Shown here piece by piece: positions 36,601 to 49,741 of a stretch of 64,000 nt of DNA; position 1 is the stretch's first letter, and the number at the start of each line of letters is the position of its first letter. The notes beneath the pieces are model-generated. The model had not been told where the DNA came from. It saw nothing but the letters and a program-made list of their open reading frames with translations, and ran no database searches. The position numbers and the translations under genes were made by a program. The stretch lies in the NCBI GenBank assembly GCA_004154925.1, contig QJNS01000025.1, positions 124,001 through 188,000 on the forward strand. The letters run 5' to 3'. The stretch comes from Monosporascus cannonballus. Its lineage: Eukaryota > Ascomycota > Sordariomycetes > Xylariales.

Positions 36601-39600
36601 GTCTGGCAGGGCAATGCGTAACCTGGGAAGTAGACTGCGCGCAGTAGTGCAAAGTGGTGCTCGACGCTGCGACGACGGACCAAAAGTTTCCGAAGGACAT
36701 TTTAATGAAACTGGTGTGGACCCATGAAATATTCCGGTTGGAGACTCAAGAAAGGAAAATAAAAACCCGTAGCCGGGGGGGGGGGGCCGGCTTCAGGTGA
36801 GCATGCATTTGCATGTGATCTGAGGAACATTTCTCGCCCTCCCGACCTGACGCAGGGCAAAACAAATACTAGTAGGTCCTGAGGATGTCGAAGCCAAGCC
36901 TGGAAGGGTAAAGGTGCGCTGGGGTAAAGTGTGGTTTGGGCCAGTCCTTAATACAGCGCCAGTGTCTGACAAGCTGCCTGGGTGCAGGGCCCAATGCGAT
37001 GCCGGAGCGCGCCAGGGCTCAGGGGGCAGCCTGCATCCAAAGCCGATCGCGCCAAACCTATATCCGCTAGAGGCCAGCGGGTAGCCATGTGCTTGGGAGT
37101 GGGGACAACCAGCCCCATGGTGAAAGCCCTTATTATATACAGGGCCCTTTTGATATTGGTCTGGGAAGGTGATTGCAGCTGCACCGTCCGGTTTTGCCAA
37201 GGTTCAATGTTGGGGGGGGGTGTTGGATTGCTACCGGAATAACGGTGACCGGACGGTTCGTAATTCGTATAGTAGCCTCATTCAAACAAAGAACTCTGAT
37301 CAAGTGGGTTGTTCTTCTTTCGCCTACAAGTCACAGGGGTATGTTTTAGTTAGTTACCTTCATGGGGCCTACCTTAGCACCAGGTAAGGCATTGCAGCCG
37401 GTTCTGCTGGTGCTTGCCTCTAATCATAGGTTGCCCGGTTTCTATCTCGAACGATAAATAAGTACGAGGTCGCATCCCATACATTTTTCTATACACATCT
37501 ACATCCTAACCCCGAATAGCATATTGTGGCCTGGTGGAGGTAACTAACTAGGAATACCCTGGTGACTCGTAGAGCGGCAATCTTGCCTCCCCTACCAGCC
37601 TCCCAGGTCGTGATCAAAATAATCGACACACTTTCTTAGGACCCGCTTAGCAAAAGTGAGTTGACTCTTTTGATCACCGTCTGCCTCCTACGTATATAGC
37701 GTCATGCCACCCATCATCTAGTTGTAAGAAGGCGACCAATGGAATAATGGGGGCTTATTAGACTACTTCGAGGCTTTGACTGCTGGGATAGATCCCTCGA
37801 TTTCGGATCGATGGATAGATCGCCGGGAACCGGAACCGGCGAACCCCTTAATTCACATGGCACATGCATAGGGATCGTGTTCCGGGATGTATAGCCCCTA
37901 GTGTGGGTGTATGAGCGCTTCGTGACACTGAGCGACGCGGATTACCAATCCACGGGAACAATAGGAGCAACCTTTTGCATGCGAGCATGCATGCATGCAA
38001 CATGATACTGGTCTGTACTTGGTTCCCACAATTGTCGGAAATGCAGGTCCTCCAGCAAGCTGAGCCGCTGAACGGAGATCTAAGCCGACGACCACCTAGC
38101 CAGGTATATCATCAGTTGGCGTGAAGGCTGCCACCCATTTTACGTCGGAAGATGTTTTCATATGAATGTATCAATGCTCAAAAGATCGTAAGACTCTCAC
38201 AACGCCGCATGGTAGGTAACCTACGGGAATAAAGCCACTGTTTATATCCGTAGGTGTTAGCAGCTGACGATCGCCAAGGGCTCTGCTATTAGATCCGAAT
38301 AAAGTCCCCGGATTCCTGGGTGTGGCAGGTCCCAACCGTCTGGTTAAGCCTGTGCACTGACGAAGGAATGGTCAGTTGATGTGCTGTTGCGGTTAAGCAT
38401 CCCGATTCCTAAGTGAGCTACCGGGCACGGGCATGTCTATCCCTGATCTTGGTAGACGATAAGGTACGCGCACATGCAGCCTAGCCAGATGTCTACTCTT
38501 TCCCCACCTGATCGGGAATGAAGAGTGACGCCATCAACCCTTTTCTGGACGCTAGGCGATTTAGGTAGAACTACTTTGTACTAAACTCTGGCCCTGTAAG
38601 TTAATCAAAGGTTTATCCTTGCACAGCCAGGATAGTGTATCACATAGATTGTCTACATAGGCATGCCGCTACATCAGATGGCAACCTTCATTCCTGTACC
38701 CATTGGCGTCTTGGCTGTTGGAGCCTCGGAAATGCCCACAACAAGTCGAATTTCGGCGTACGGAACTGATAGTTGGGGCAATTTCATGATTTTGTGCCTC
38801 AGTATATGCGAAAGAATTGCGACTCAAGGCTGGGAGCAATGGCGGGGCTACGTACGGAATCGGCATAGGGGCGCCCTGCCACGACCTGAAATCAGCCCCT
38901 GCTCAGGGAATTAATTCCCCGTGTGGCTCGCTTGTGGCGGGATGCGTTTCACGCATGAATGTGGAGGCGATGGGCTCTTGGGATTCGCGTGCGACGTTGT
39001 GCTCACGTAAGGCAGGGGTGTCTCCTCAGACGAACCTGCGTTGAGATAAAAACCTCCCGACTAGGTGAGATTGGAGCGGTCCTGCTTATTAGAAATGTCG
39101 CATCTTCCCTTGTCTGAGCGAGTGACAAACATAGAAAGAACCCAGAGAGTCCAACCTGGCTTCTTGGTTTGACGGTCGGACGATTCGGTCGCCTGCTGAA
39201 TTCGTTACCTGAGTATTCTCAAACTGACAGACCTCCATGGACGACCATCCGGGTGCCTAGGTGCCGAGGCGCCTAATAAGGGGTCTCGAGATACAGCAAG
39301 TGAGCGTTGGAGGAGCTTGGTGATGTGCAATACCCCAAATTACTCGAAGGTCACCTGACGGGCAGGGTGCTAGACTGCGCTGCGTCGCTAGTCGTACAAA
39401 GCTTTGCTTAGTCCCTCTCAACAACATAAGAATAAACGCCGATACTCTGTACGGTTTCCCTCTACCCTAATACAGCCGGCCGAGATGTCGCGAAATCTCC
39501 GATAGGAGAAGGTTACCCCGGGCTCTAGCAAGCGGGCCGGGCCCGGATTACCGTCGAATATTTCGTTCGCGCGAAGCGGTTATTGATGGTGCGAATGATC

Positions 39601-42600
39601 GGCCATCCTAATACAGGTGACTGTCGCAGGGGCCTGTCCATTCTCGGCCCTAATACCCGAGTTTACCATGTCTAACCTCGGTACATGTAAATCATTACTG
39701 CTGTACTCTAAGGAAGGTCCTCGAGGAAATACAATGATGCTCACGAAGGAAATAAGAACTCTGATCTTGACGTACTTCGTGATCTTTGCCCTATCCTGGG
39801 CGGGGGTAGCTATAAAATCATAAAGTTGCCGAATCCAACAGGGGAAGGTGGGACTTATAGTGACACTTTGTAAAGGTCTAAGCTGGGTAGTTTCGTGTAA
39901 CTACAGGCAAGACTCGGAACGTTTGTCTTTGCACTTCTTTGTCATGGAAAGGCGTAACCTCAAGTTCGCTGAGCTCCTCAGCGTAAGGTTAGCTTCACGC
40001 TAATTCGGGAACGTCTACTTAGTATGAAGCGCAAGTTAAACTACCGAGTTGTGTATTCGCGCTTACTTGTACGATACATACGTGCCAACTGAATGTACTC
40101 CAAGGCAGTCTACGGCGATATTAGGGTAGGTAGTTTTATTTCGGCCTCTTACAACGTACCTCAACCCGTGTAGCCGGTTTCGGATACGAACAGTGTCAGG
40201 TAGCTGTAGGTACTGGAGAACACGAGGGGTGTGATCGCGTTGCAGCTACGTAGGGACCGGCTAGCCTCTCTTCTGGCCTAGGTGCACATGCAGTATCCTG
40301 CGCCGAGCTGCGGTTTGAAATGTGCATCTCAACGGATGCTCTGGGGGTTGACGAATGCGTTGAGGCATAAAAGCTTCGAGGGTTCCTAACTACTTATTGA
40401 GCGAATGAAGCTGACTTTCGCTGCGGCCACCCTAGGATGTCGAGAAAGAGCTGCGTATATAGAGGATTGCAGGAACGCAGATGTAACGGAAAATGCCATC
40501 GCAGTGGGCGCGAACTTTCTACCGTTTAGGGCGTTTCCATTCCAGGGCTATCATGGACTCGCAAGGGATCAGATAGCCCGCGCCTTGCGGACGAGTGCTA
40601 ACCCCACCAACTAGACGTGACACTTGTGGCGCTATAACTTAACTTAGAGGTTAAGGGTATGGGTTGACGGGCTCTAAATGAAAATCTCCGAGTCTCAGAA
40701 GTCTCCTAGAATACCTAAGTAGACAATGTTGCTTACCGTGCTAGCGTCTAGGATATTCATAGCAGGACGGGATTCCACAGTCCATGTGCTACTGGGTTCG
40801 GACTGACCAAGTCCGCTGAGCAGTAGCCTTTGATAATGTCGGACCCCAAACACCTAACCGCTCCTTCATCGGCGGATCCTCGCAGCCGCGCATCTCGATT
40901 CAGTAGTACCATGTTATTGTATGGTACTTGCGAGGGGTAAGCGACTGGAATGCCGGTCATCATCTGCCTTAAAGCGGCGAGGTTGAGGTGGAGGAATGAT
41001 GCTCACGGAGAATGCAGGCAGCCCGCCAGATTGAGGTTCGCGATTCGGATCTAGTTCCTCCTTCCCCAGTCTAAGTCGCTGGCCGGGCCTGCAGACTTAC
41101 ATACCTATCATACTTCCTGGAAAGAGGTTGCAAAGGATTGAAGCCTTTTCTTGGCTTAGCGGCGAATAGGGAGGGATCTAGCATCTAAACGGAAGCAGCC
41201 GCGGATAACCTGGTCAGCATGCAGGGCAACCGACCTTAGCTACGCATGTGGATCTAGCACATCATATCGACCGCAATAATCGAGGCCCTATCAATAGCAT
41301 CTGTTAGATAACCTGCATTCAGCTTTAGATCCTAAGGGGCATATAGGTAGCATCCCAAACGCCTCGGAAATCTTTGTTTATTACTAGGTAGGCATGAGAA
41401 GAATGGAACTCGAACGGGATGCTACAATCTCGTAGCAGGTAGCTAATCACTACCATGCGAAAATCTGAAGCGGGGCTATGAATTTCAGCTACGACCCCTT
41501 TTTTGGCTGAGGTAGGTGACGAGGTGCCCGATGCATGCCGTTTGGGACCCAAGCGTGAACTATATAGGTTGTGCCTACCACCGTGAACTCCGGGTAAAGG
41601 AACGCCGACCACGACCGGAGATATATCACGGCGCTTCCCGTGTGAACCGTCGCCGTTCTTTTACTGTCCTCTTACGGTTAAGTTGACAGCGTTGGCAATT
41701 GTCAGGGCTTGAGAGTCTTACCTCCTCCATATACCCACCTGCCATATTGTTCAGTTCAGCCAACGTGACCCGCGGAGGGTAAATACACATCGAATATCGT
41801 CAAGTCTACCAAGCTTCTGATGAATCTCGGACACTTTTCGTCTACGAAAATTCTCACACCCTTACTTAGTGGATTACTATGTCGAACGCTGTGCCTTGGA
41901 GCTTAGTTGTTATGAAGATTGTTAATCTAGCATTATAAGCATAGGAGTAGGTAAAGAGATTTGGTGAAGCGCCATCATATCTGAAGCGGATTGAGAGAGT
42001 AGCCGCTATTCCTTGCGTAGTGTCAGAGGCACAATTAGCTCTTAGCGGCACTGGCATAATGGATAGCCTGTGGGACTAGGAGCGATCCTGGGAGAGATGC
42101 AACTCAGCCCGATAGGACGGAGTAAACGCTCGTAACATACCATACATCGTTGACGCTCAAGGTGAGGAGTGCTATATTTCTTACTACACATAATGCCCAA
42201 ATAGAGGCCACTCAAAAGAGAAATCAGCAGCTAACCTAGTAAAGACGCCAACCCTGCGGAACGCTAATTTTGTCACCACGTGGGTCCCTCTTTTTGTGAA
42301 ACCACCCGTTACACATTACGAACCACTATTGATTGTCGGGGTCATATCGTTACAGAAAAACCTAGCCGGAGCCCAAAATTTTTTTAAATAAATAAATGCT
42401 TTTCGATATCGTTACGAAATGGCATTCTTATGCGGAGGGGTGGAGAACATAATAGATTTCCTAACTAGTCCGCATAGCTAGCGTTTAGACAATCTGGGTT
42501 ATACTTCCAGCCCTCAGTTAACGATTCGCCTACGCATATATTTTCATAAAGTGCATAAAATTTACCCAGCCATAAAGGTGTATATTGGTTAGCAAGCGGA

Positions 42601-42882
42601 AGCCATAAGATACATCCCTGTAGAGGGGTTGTCTTTATATACTACGATAATCGATACAGGGTTAGCGTCGATATAATGTGGTATCCTTTTGAAGAGGATC
42701 GCTATGGCCAGGGTTAACTATCCTACCTTGTTTACCTAAGTTCACGGGTCCACAGAGCCGAGGTATTAACGTTAAGCCACCAAACAGGGTAGGAATGGGG
42801 CTTCCACAAATGAAACCTGGAGTTCGGGCCAATTCTTTTTCCAAAGGGTGTTCGTAAAGTGTGACCCATGTCTAATACATTC
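33641..42882. other. Gene-free stretch without RIP-like AT bias
   Basis: About 9.2 kb in which no frame exceeds about 160 codons and none shows recognisable protein sequence on either strand. Composition looks near-balanced, unlike the AT-rich transposon at 5.5-8.9 kb. There is a 12-13 bp G tract near 36776-36787. No tRNA, CRISPR array or long direct repeat was noticed. Confidence 0.5.
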
Positions 42883-43149
42883 GACCCTTGGTTTTATTGT
42901 AGGAGGGGCCACAACTACACTGCTTGGTAGAACTTCGATTTGATAATGGCTTCGTTATGTGTCCTACAACGACGAAATTCATAGCAGTAGTTAATCGGAC
43001 CGTATACGCAGCTGTCGAAACGCTGTTATTTGAATATAAATTACCATAAAAAAGTTTGCGGATATATCCGTATTATACGATTATTGAATATTAGTAACGT
43101 CTCGGGCCCACTGAATAAGAATGCCCCTCCTACAATAAAACAAGGGGTC
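42883..43149. mobile_element. 267-bp MITE-like element with about 27-bp inverted termini
   Basis: Inverted repeats at about 42883-42908 and 43123-43149 share TTTTATTGTAGGAGGGGC and outer GACCC, with a one-base shift between TTGG and CTTG. The interior is AT-rich and non-coding. No clear target-site duplication was found, so the class is undetermined. Confidence 0.75.
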
Positions 43150-46100
43150 TGGTGTAGGTGTGTGTCCCATCGTTGACCCTGAATACGTCAGAACCCTGTC
43201 TCCAGCGATGTACATGCATAAGGCGCCCGGGGTTAGGGTGGTAGGTTACATCTAGTTACTTAAGCAGCTCGTGTTTCCTCTGTATCCATGCCCTTTTCTT
43301 TTTTGTGCGTAAAATACCGCTGGCGCCCGCCCGGATCATAATCAATTCATATTGGCGACATCCCGCTCCCTGGACCGCCCGCCACCGCAAGGTTTATTAC
43401 GTCGAGTTGGAGGGTGCACCATGTCTTACCTACCTAGGTAGATAGATATACGCTCCCTAAAATATGTACTTCATCATTGAGCCAGGGCGGGCTCTACTGC
43501 TTCGACGAACTGGGGTGATCTCGGAAAGGAATAATTATACACAACTACCCCTATGAACTCTAAACGAATCTTGATGTTTTCGCGCACCCTCTAGAAGGTG
43601 CATGGAAAGATTGATAGCGGTATATATATGTGGCTCTATATAGTTCGAACTTTTCAGGGTTGCCTAGGGAAGACAAGCGTGACATAGAGCTCACACAACA
43701 TAGGCGTGTACATTCTGGCTCACCTTCCTCTCCCGATTCTCAGATCTTGTTGCTTTCTAGGCTCAACTATAAATGACGCTTTCGTGATCCTTAGTGCACA
43801 TCACCGAAAACCAAGCTACTAACCTTGTTAGGTTTCCCAAACTCTCTCGCTCTTAGTTACCTGCGGGATGTGGGCAAGGTGGGTCGGCTTGATATCTTGC
43901 TAACCGTCCTGTAATATCTTAGAGCCGGCTGCTACAAACCCACATACACACCTACCGGCAAGAAACTTTAGCTCAGCTGGCCTATTTCAAGTACCTATAA
44001 CAGATAATGTATATCTGCACTTAGGAAGGTCAAATTGAGTCTAATTTGAGCCTCAAGAGTGCAGGGCCATCCTTCATAGTACCAGGTAGATTGCTGCAGC
44101 TAACGCCAAGATGGCTCGGCCCTCGGACTCACAGATTGGCTCATCAACCGAACGGGTAAGGGTGGCGGGATCCAGACTCTAGATGGCCGAGCCCCAGCGC
44201 CAGGATACATTGGCCTTTCGGGTAAAAGAGTTACCAGATTTACCACACCTGAAATCCGTGTAACCCGCCCTGGGGAACATGACCAATGACCGACATATGA
44301 AGGATGGCTACCTCCCCTTAGTATTTTCTAACTTATACGTTATGCAGTAAACCCGCTTGGGTTAATTGAGTCACAGAATATTCAGACGGATAGATGTACC
44401 TAGGCCGTGGGATAGTCATAGCTCGATGGACATGAAGTCTATTTCCCCCTCCCATTTACACCTCCCTCCTCTCAGCTCTCTACTCTAATAGAGTCTACCT
44501 AGAGGCGAAGTCTATGTAGCTTGAAGAACCTACCTAGGCAAGCTGCCGCTTTGAAGCACCATGCTCCCATACGCCTTTGCTTGGTGTGGTGGGCAACCTC
44601 ACACATTGTGCGTGTGACAAGATGGTCCTCAATTTCTCCAGAGAACACTTTTGATTCGCTCCTTTACCCAGCACATGAAAAGGAAAGCGACATGCCAAAA
44701 CAACTACATTCGGCCACCTTTTTGCAGTCCGTCAATGGTAGGCAGTCGGCAGGCGCTTTCTCATGTTTGAGGGTTAACGTGCATCACCACGCAGTCTCAA
44801 GATAGAAGTCGATTATGCGACTTGTCGTGCAGTAGCAGTGCTCACTGAGAGGTATAGTCTTATCAAGCTAATGCACGGACAGCTCGAATAATCTGGTCTT
44901 TCCTGCAGTCCGTTTCCGCCACTCAAGACTCGTCTCCCCTTACCCTGCCCAGACAACCTTAACTATGAGTAGAGTCTCCGGAGAATCAGACAATGCACAC
45001 CCCCAGGGCCATCGGATTTACCCCCCCCCCGGGGCAGCGGTTTTACCCCCCCCCCCCCCTTTTTCCCAAGCCAGATCTCTCCCTCCTCGAATAGGCACTT
45101 CTCCAATGAGAGGGAGCTCCTGATGCTTCTAACATTGAGGCCTGTCTCATTATGACTGTGGCAATATTTCCTTGCGCATTTTTTCGGTATCTCGGCTCCC
45201 CAGACATGGTCGCAAAACTCTCTCGGTGAATTTATCAGAGGCTGTCAGCGCAGGGACAGGGCAGGGTGAGATTACATAGTACGCTCACCACGACCACGGC
45301 GGTGGTGTTGGAACCCACCGATAGGCTGGTGTCGTGACATATCTAGCCTTGATTAACATCCTCGTTCCCCTGCCTTACTCATTACCTACATCTGCGTGCA
45401 TTCTTGATTACATAGTGCCCTGGAAAGACCAGGGTCAAGTACATTATACATGCCAAAACCCACCTGGTGGTCCTGAACAGACAAGGTTCGTGCATTTTAC
45501 GGCCTATGTTGAACAAAGTTCGCCGCACGAATCTATCCTTAATCCCAAGTGCTATCACCTGTTGAGTAGCATTCGCTATATGTATGTAACTCACTATGTA
45601 CTCCTATCACCACCCTTTCATCACTACCCCTACCTTGGCGACACCCGGTCCTCGCATGGCTACCTGGTCCATCACTATGGGGCTCTACGCCAATACATGG
45701 ACCCCATGCCCCATTCATTCCCCATCGCCCGTGCCAACGCGGTTGTCAGTGGTGCCAGCCAGCAATGAACCGAACCGCCTAGGCTAGCGGCCCCCCCGGC
45801 GTCTGTGCAGTTTAGCGGTGGTGTACAGTCCGAGCACGCATCATCCTGGTCAGTACTTAATTGTTCCAACCCAAACCGCTAATATTAAAAGTCGATGGTC
45901 ACACGGAAGCTCCTTCGATCTATCTTAACGACACTGGTAGGCTTCGTCGTCGTCGGGCTTACCCATTCAGTAGAATTCGAAGCAACCGTTGCCGACGTCG
46001 AGCTCCGACCGAAGCTTCGCCATTCCAGGTCTCCAAAGCTTCCCAAAACCGACTGACCATTAGGAAGGGGTCGCATCCTAGCCCGTACCACTCGAGGTCT

Positions 46101-46585
46101 TATGTCGGTTGTCTGCAGCTCTTTGTCGCCGTAGCCATTTCCTGGGTTTACACGAGCAACGTCGCAGACCGTCCTACCGGGTTCTTGCCCTTCTCTAAGC
46201 CAGTGTCACAGATGACCATCTTGTCCGACGGTGGATATAGGCTCGCTCTCCTTCATAACTGGCAGAAATCATCGACGTTTGACGTGCCTCTTGCCGCTCT
46301 TTGATGGTTCATGTAAGGGACGCCTTGCAAGACTCGTTGGTCGCCGCCGAAGGTAGCCTCCTTATCTTCCGGGATCCCCTGAACCCTAGCGTGAGAGGGC
46401 GACGGTGACGGTCAGGAGGAGACTAGTTTGGTCTGAATTCGAAGCCGGCGGACTAACCACCACCTCTGATTGCCCTGAACCCGTCGATCGGCTTCGGCAT
46501 GCCCCCTTAAGCGCGATCATTCTTATTACTGAACGTCCCTCTCCCCTGCGCAACTAGATAACAGCCTGCCAGCAGGCACGAGGAT
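43150..46585. other. Intergenic region upstream of transcription factor
   Basis: About 3.4 kb. ORFs at 45334-45768 (144 codons) and 45861-46304 (147 codons) have no recognised motif. Two poly-C tracts, each preceded by a TTTA, lie at about 45019-45060. The last 700 bp probably include the promoter and leader of the downstream regulator. Confidence 0.4.
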
Positions 46586-49086
46586 TTGCTAGGCGCCAAC
46601 AGGTCCGCCGTGTGCTTCCCTCGAGTTGCATCCATGCAAACCCAAAGCCCTATTCTCGATCAGACGTACGTTCCACTCGGCCAGCGCCGAGGCATATCCG
46701 ACCTGGCGCCCTTCACCCTGGACCTGACTTGGGGCAGAGCAGACACGGACTGCGCTGCTCATACGCGAGCCTACCCCTCTCCGCCCATGTCAGGGTCTCC
46801 ACCACTCCCATTGAAGCCAACACAAGAGGCCGGTGACAGAGGTCAAGGAGGTTTCCAGCCTCTTAGCCATGACGTATATCGCACGAGCACAGCAGTTCCG
46901 GGAGTTGAGTATCGAGTGCCACTGCCGCAGTCTTCGTTGCCCCCTCCGTCGCCAGCAGGCGGGGTCCGACCACTTCCTCCGGTAGAAGCGCAACCCTACC
47001 CATATGGTCGGCCTGAGGATGTCATCGGACGGCCATTTGCTTTTCCACAGCAGGTAGAGCAGATCGCTCAACCTCAGTATCAATTTCCGCCAGTCGCTGG
47101 GTCTAGCCAGGTATCTCCGCCGTACGGCGTGGCGGGAAACCCGCAGGTTCAGGAGAATCTGCCGTACGCCTCGCCAAAGTCTCGAAAGCCGAAAGGCCAT
47201 GTTGCCTCAGCATGCGTTCCCTGCAAAAAGGCCCATCTGAGGTAGAACCCCCTGGACCCCCTGGCACGACGTGGCTTGGTATGCTAACTTCGAGCAGATG
47301 TGATGGTATGTATCGTAATCTCCTAATCTCTTCAGACTTCGTTCCCGAAGTGTTTGCGGGCCGCCCCTGTCCGAAGCCACTTTGCATAACCGCACTGTTA
47401 TTCCCGCCGACGTTGCCGAGTGACTGGACCGGCAAAGCGGCAACCTCGGGTACTCCGTCAGAAGCTGGTGTTACCATTTCGCGGAATTGCCCCCTGCCAC
47501 GGCCAGAATTGGGTTTCTAGATTATTCGAAATTCGAGTGTATGATACCCAAACGTCAGGTGCCACGTGCTGGTTAGGACTGGGCACAGTCGATATCTCAA
47601 GGTTCACCACTAGGGGTCACGACCACCCCCCAGAAGAGCGTGGCTATTACTCGAACGTATTTACGCGTTTAACCGAAGCTTCTACGGTAGCTTGGGCTGC
47701 TGCCGGGCAATGGTCGATCAAGTCAACACTGATAAGGGTATCTGACTGTACGGCTGTGGGTGCTGCAGCTATTCTAGCTAGGCCACTTCGGGGGTTTGGG
47801 GCGTCCTTTTCGAAATGATCGCTGCACACCTCGCTGACCTTTTCCGTGGCATCGCAACGTGCTGACTTAAGATATTTCATATAGCTCAGCGGCCCTGCTC
47901 TCGATGTATCAGCAATGGTAAAGAGGACGCTTGTATTGATGTTCAACATAAAAAGCGCGGCCGACCCCGATTACGCGACGAGAGCCATCGAGGATTCGAT
48001 ACTGCCAGGTTTTCCCATCCAGCAGAGCCAACGATACGACGTCCGGCCTCCCTGTTTTCCCCAAGTGGCGTAGCAGCAGTGCCGCTCGAGGACCCTCATA
48101 GGAGGAGTCAATCTTATAGAGTCTTGAAATCGCACCCGAACGAACCCGTAGCTCCAAGGTACATTGAGCGCGGATCAGCCGTTGACGCAAACATCTTCCC
48201 ACCTCCGCTATCAATACCACAACGCGCTGTGGAGCCAGTAGCATTCTTAACCGTCGATTTGGAATTCGCAAAGGCATCGAGCTCCTTTGTTGAAGCTGTT
48301 GGTTCCCAAGCGATCATGGGCCGGAGGCTGGTAGATGTTGTGAATCCGGGGGAGCGTGATAGAGTTGTGGCACTTCAAAGGGCGTTGCAAGAAGAGCAAG
48401 GAAGAAAAGAGCCGAATTATCTTCCTCCGATTTATGGAAAGCAGGAGACAGAAAGGGTTATACAGGGCCTACCCTTCAGCCAGGAATCCGTTTCGAGGTT
48501 CCAGCTTGATCGTTACGACCTTTTGACTTTCGCTACTCCGGATGGGCAACAGCGATCGCTTCCTCTCCGTATCGGGCTGGCGAAGGAAGATTCTATTTAC
48601 TTTGTCGTCATCTTGTTGATTTCACGTCCGCAACCATTTCCCCTACCCCCGTCACCACACAATAGGGAATGGTCGTATTCCGCCCCGCCCCAGCCGTTTA
48701 CACAGCTGACGCCTGTCTCGGCGTCATTCGGCCCCGCCCGGCAACGGTTCGGGGAGTCGCCTCGTGAAAGCGTCTTCAGCCCTACGCAGCCTGACACTCC
48801 GGCAACCATCGTGCCAGGCCCCAGCCCCGGTCTAAGCCCGAATATCCCCTCCTACGCCGCATCGGCGGCGGTGCGAGGGGAGCACCCCAGTGGAACATAT
48901 CAGATCCCAAGAAGCGAACTTCCCGCTACCAGAACCCTTCCTCCGACCGAGTTTCAATTGCCGCCAATCCGGAATCGGCCTCCGATGGGGGTACCGTCTG
49001 ATCCTGGCTGGTCGCGGGAAGACAGAGGTAGTCGCGTCGATATTGGTGGCCTAATCGATAAACCGGACACTTCGCGAGGACCATAA
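46586..49086 (+). CDS. Zn(II)2Cys6 transcription factor with PAS-like domain
   Basis: Fungal binuclear-zinc-cluster regulator, nuclear by family; target genes unknown. Exons are 46586-47241, 47298-47305 and 47885-49086, giving 621 aa; introns are 56 and 579 nt. The Pro-rich N-terminus (about 1-200) precedes a cluster with Cys at 210, 213, 220, 226, 229 and 238 (C-x2-C-x6-C-x5-C-x2-C-x8-C). It reads ACVPCKKAHLR, CD, AQRPCSRCISNGKEDAC, then the basic linker KKRGRPRLRDE. The third Cys lies in an 8-nt microexon. Residues about 336-466 look PAS-like (VAFLTVDLEFAKASSSF..GRRLVDVVNPGERDRV). The C-terminus is Pro/Ser-rich and probably disordered. A second ATG at 46634 is an alternative start. Without the microexon and long intron the cluster cannot be assembled. 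Confidence 0.87.
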
Positions 49087-49633
49087 AGGATCGTGGGTGA
49101 TGGTGAGCCAAACATTCGGATTCGATAACTTTGATTCGATGGCACTTCTGGCTGCTGCACTACGCTGCCTCCGGCAGCCGAACGTTGCTCGCACCTTTCA
49201 TGACCTCCTATCTCATACATAGAAGGGTTGTTTGTACGCACCATGCCATTTGTCCTCATTCTTCATCGAAGATACCATGTACAATATAGTGTATTCATGT
49301 TTTCCTTTCGTGTATTATATTTGTATCTTGGCTCAGTTTCCGGGTCATTTGGCATGGTTATAGGCATTCAGGATTCCAGCATTATACACGGTGCTTGATT
49401 TGGGAGGGTTCTGTCCAGTTGCGCCTAGGAGATCCTCCTCGGGTCCGATCATCTCGGGCTCCCCGAGCTCTCGAGCTTACTTGTCACATTAGATCCCGTC
49501 ATGTCGTTTCGTATCCCCTTGGTGGCTATGGTAGCTCATGAAAGGCTTTACGATTCGAGATTCTCGTTTCAAGACGGCGATTCAAGGCGATGGTCTTCGG
49601 TCTGGCTTCGTGATTATGGCGTCGGCCCCGAGG

Positions 49634-49634
<1 letters not shown>
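49087..49634. other. Transcription factor 3' flank
   Basis: About 550 bp with T-rich likely 3' UTR sequence (49265-49330). No further gene is recognised before the homopolymer. Confidence 0.4.
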
Positions 49635-49703
<69 letters not shown>

Positions 49704-49741
49704 NNNNNNNNNCAACCCCCCCCCCCCCCCCCCCCCCCCCC
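49635..49741. other. Assembly gap bordered by poly-G and poly-C
   Basis: A G-tract of nearly 70, about nine N, CAA, then a C-tract of about 26. Frames crossing it read poly-Gly or poly-Pro and are artefacts. Adjacency of the flanks is uncertain. Confidence 0.9.

Noticed and set aside
41376..41460. Hairpin-rich stretch with a GTTCGAGTTCC match, tRNA-like
   Set aside because: Lacks the invariant C61 and a D-arm A box, so not a tRNA.
44066..44309. 13-bp inverted repeat GCCATCCTTCATA resembling MITE ends
   Set aside because: Short enough to arise by chance in 64 kb, and with no target duplication.
47335..47400. A GRPCPKP-like reading inside the transcription factor intron
   Set aside because: It resembles the RPCSRC part of a zinc cluster but lacks the next Cys and frame. 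The real match lies at 47885 onward.
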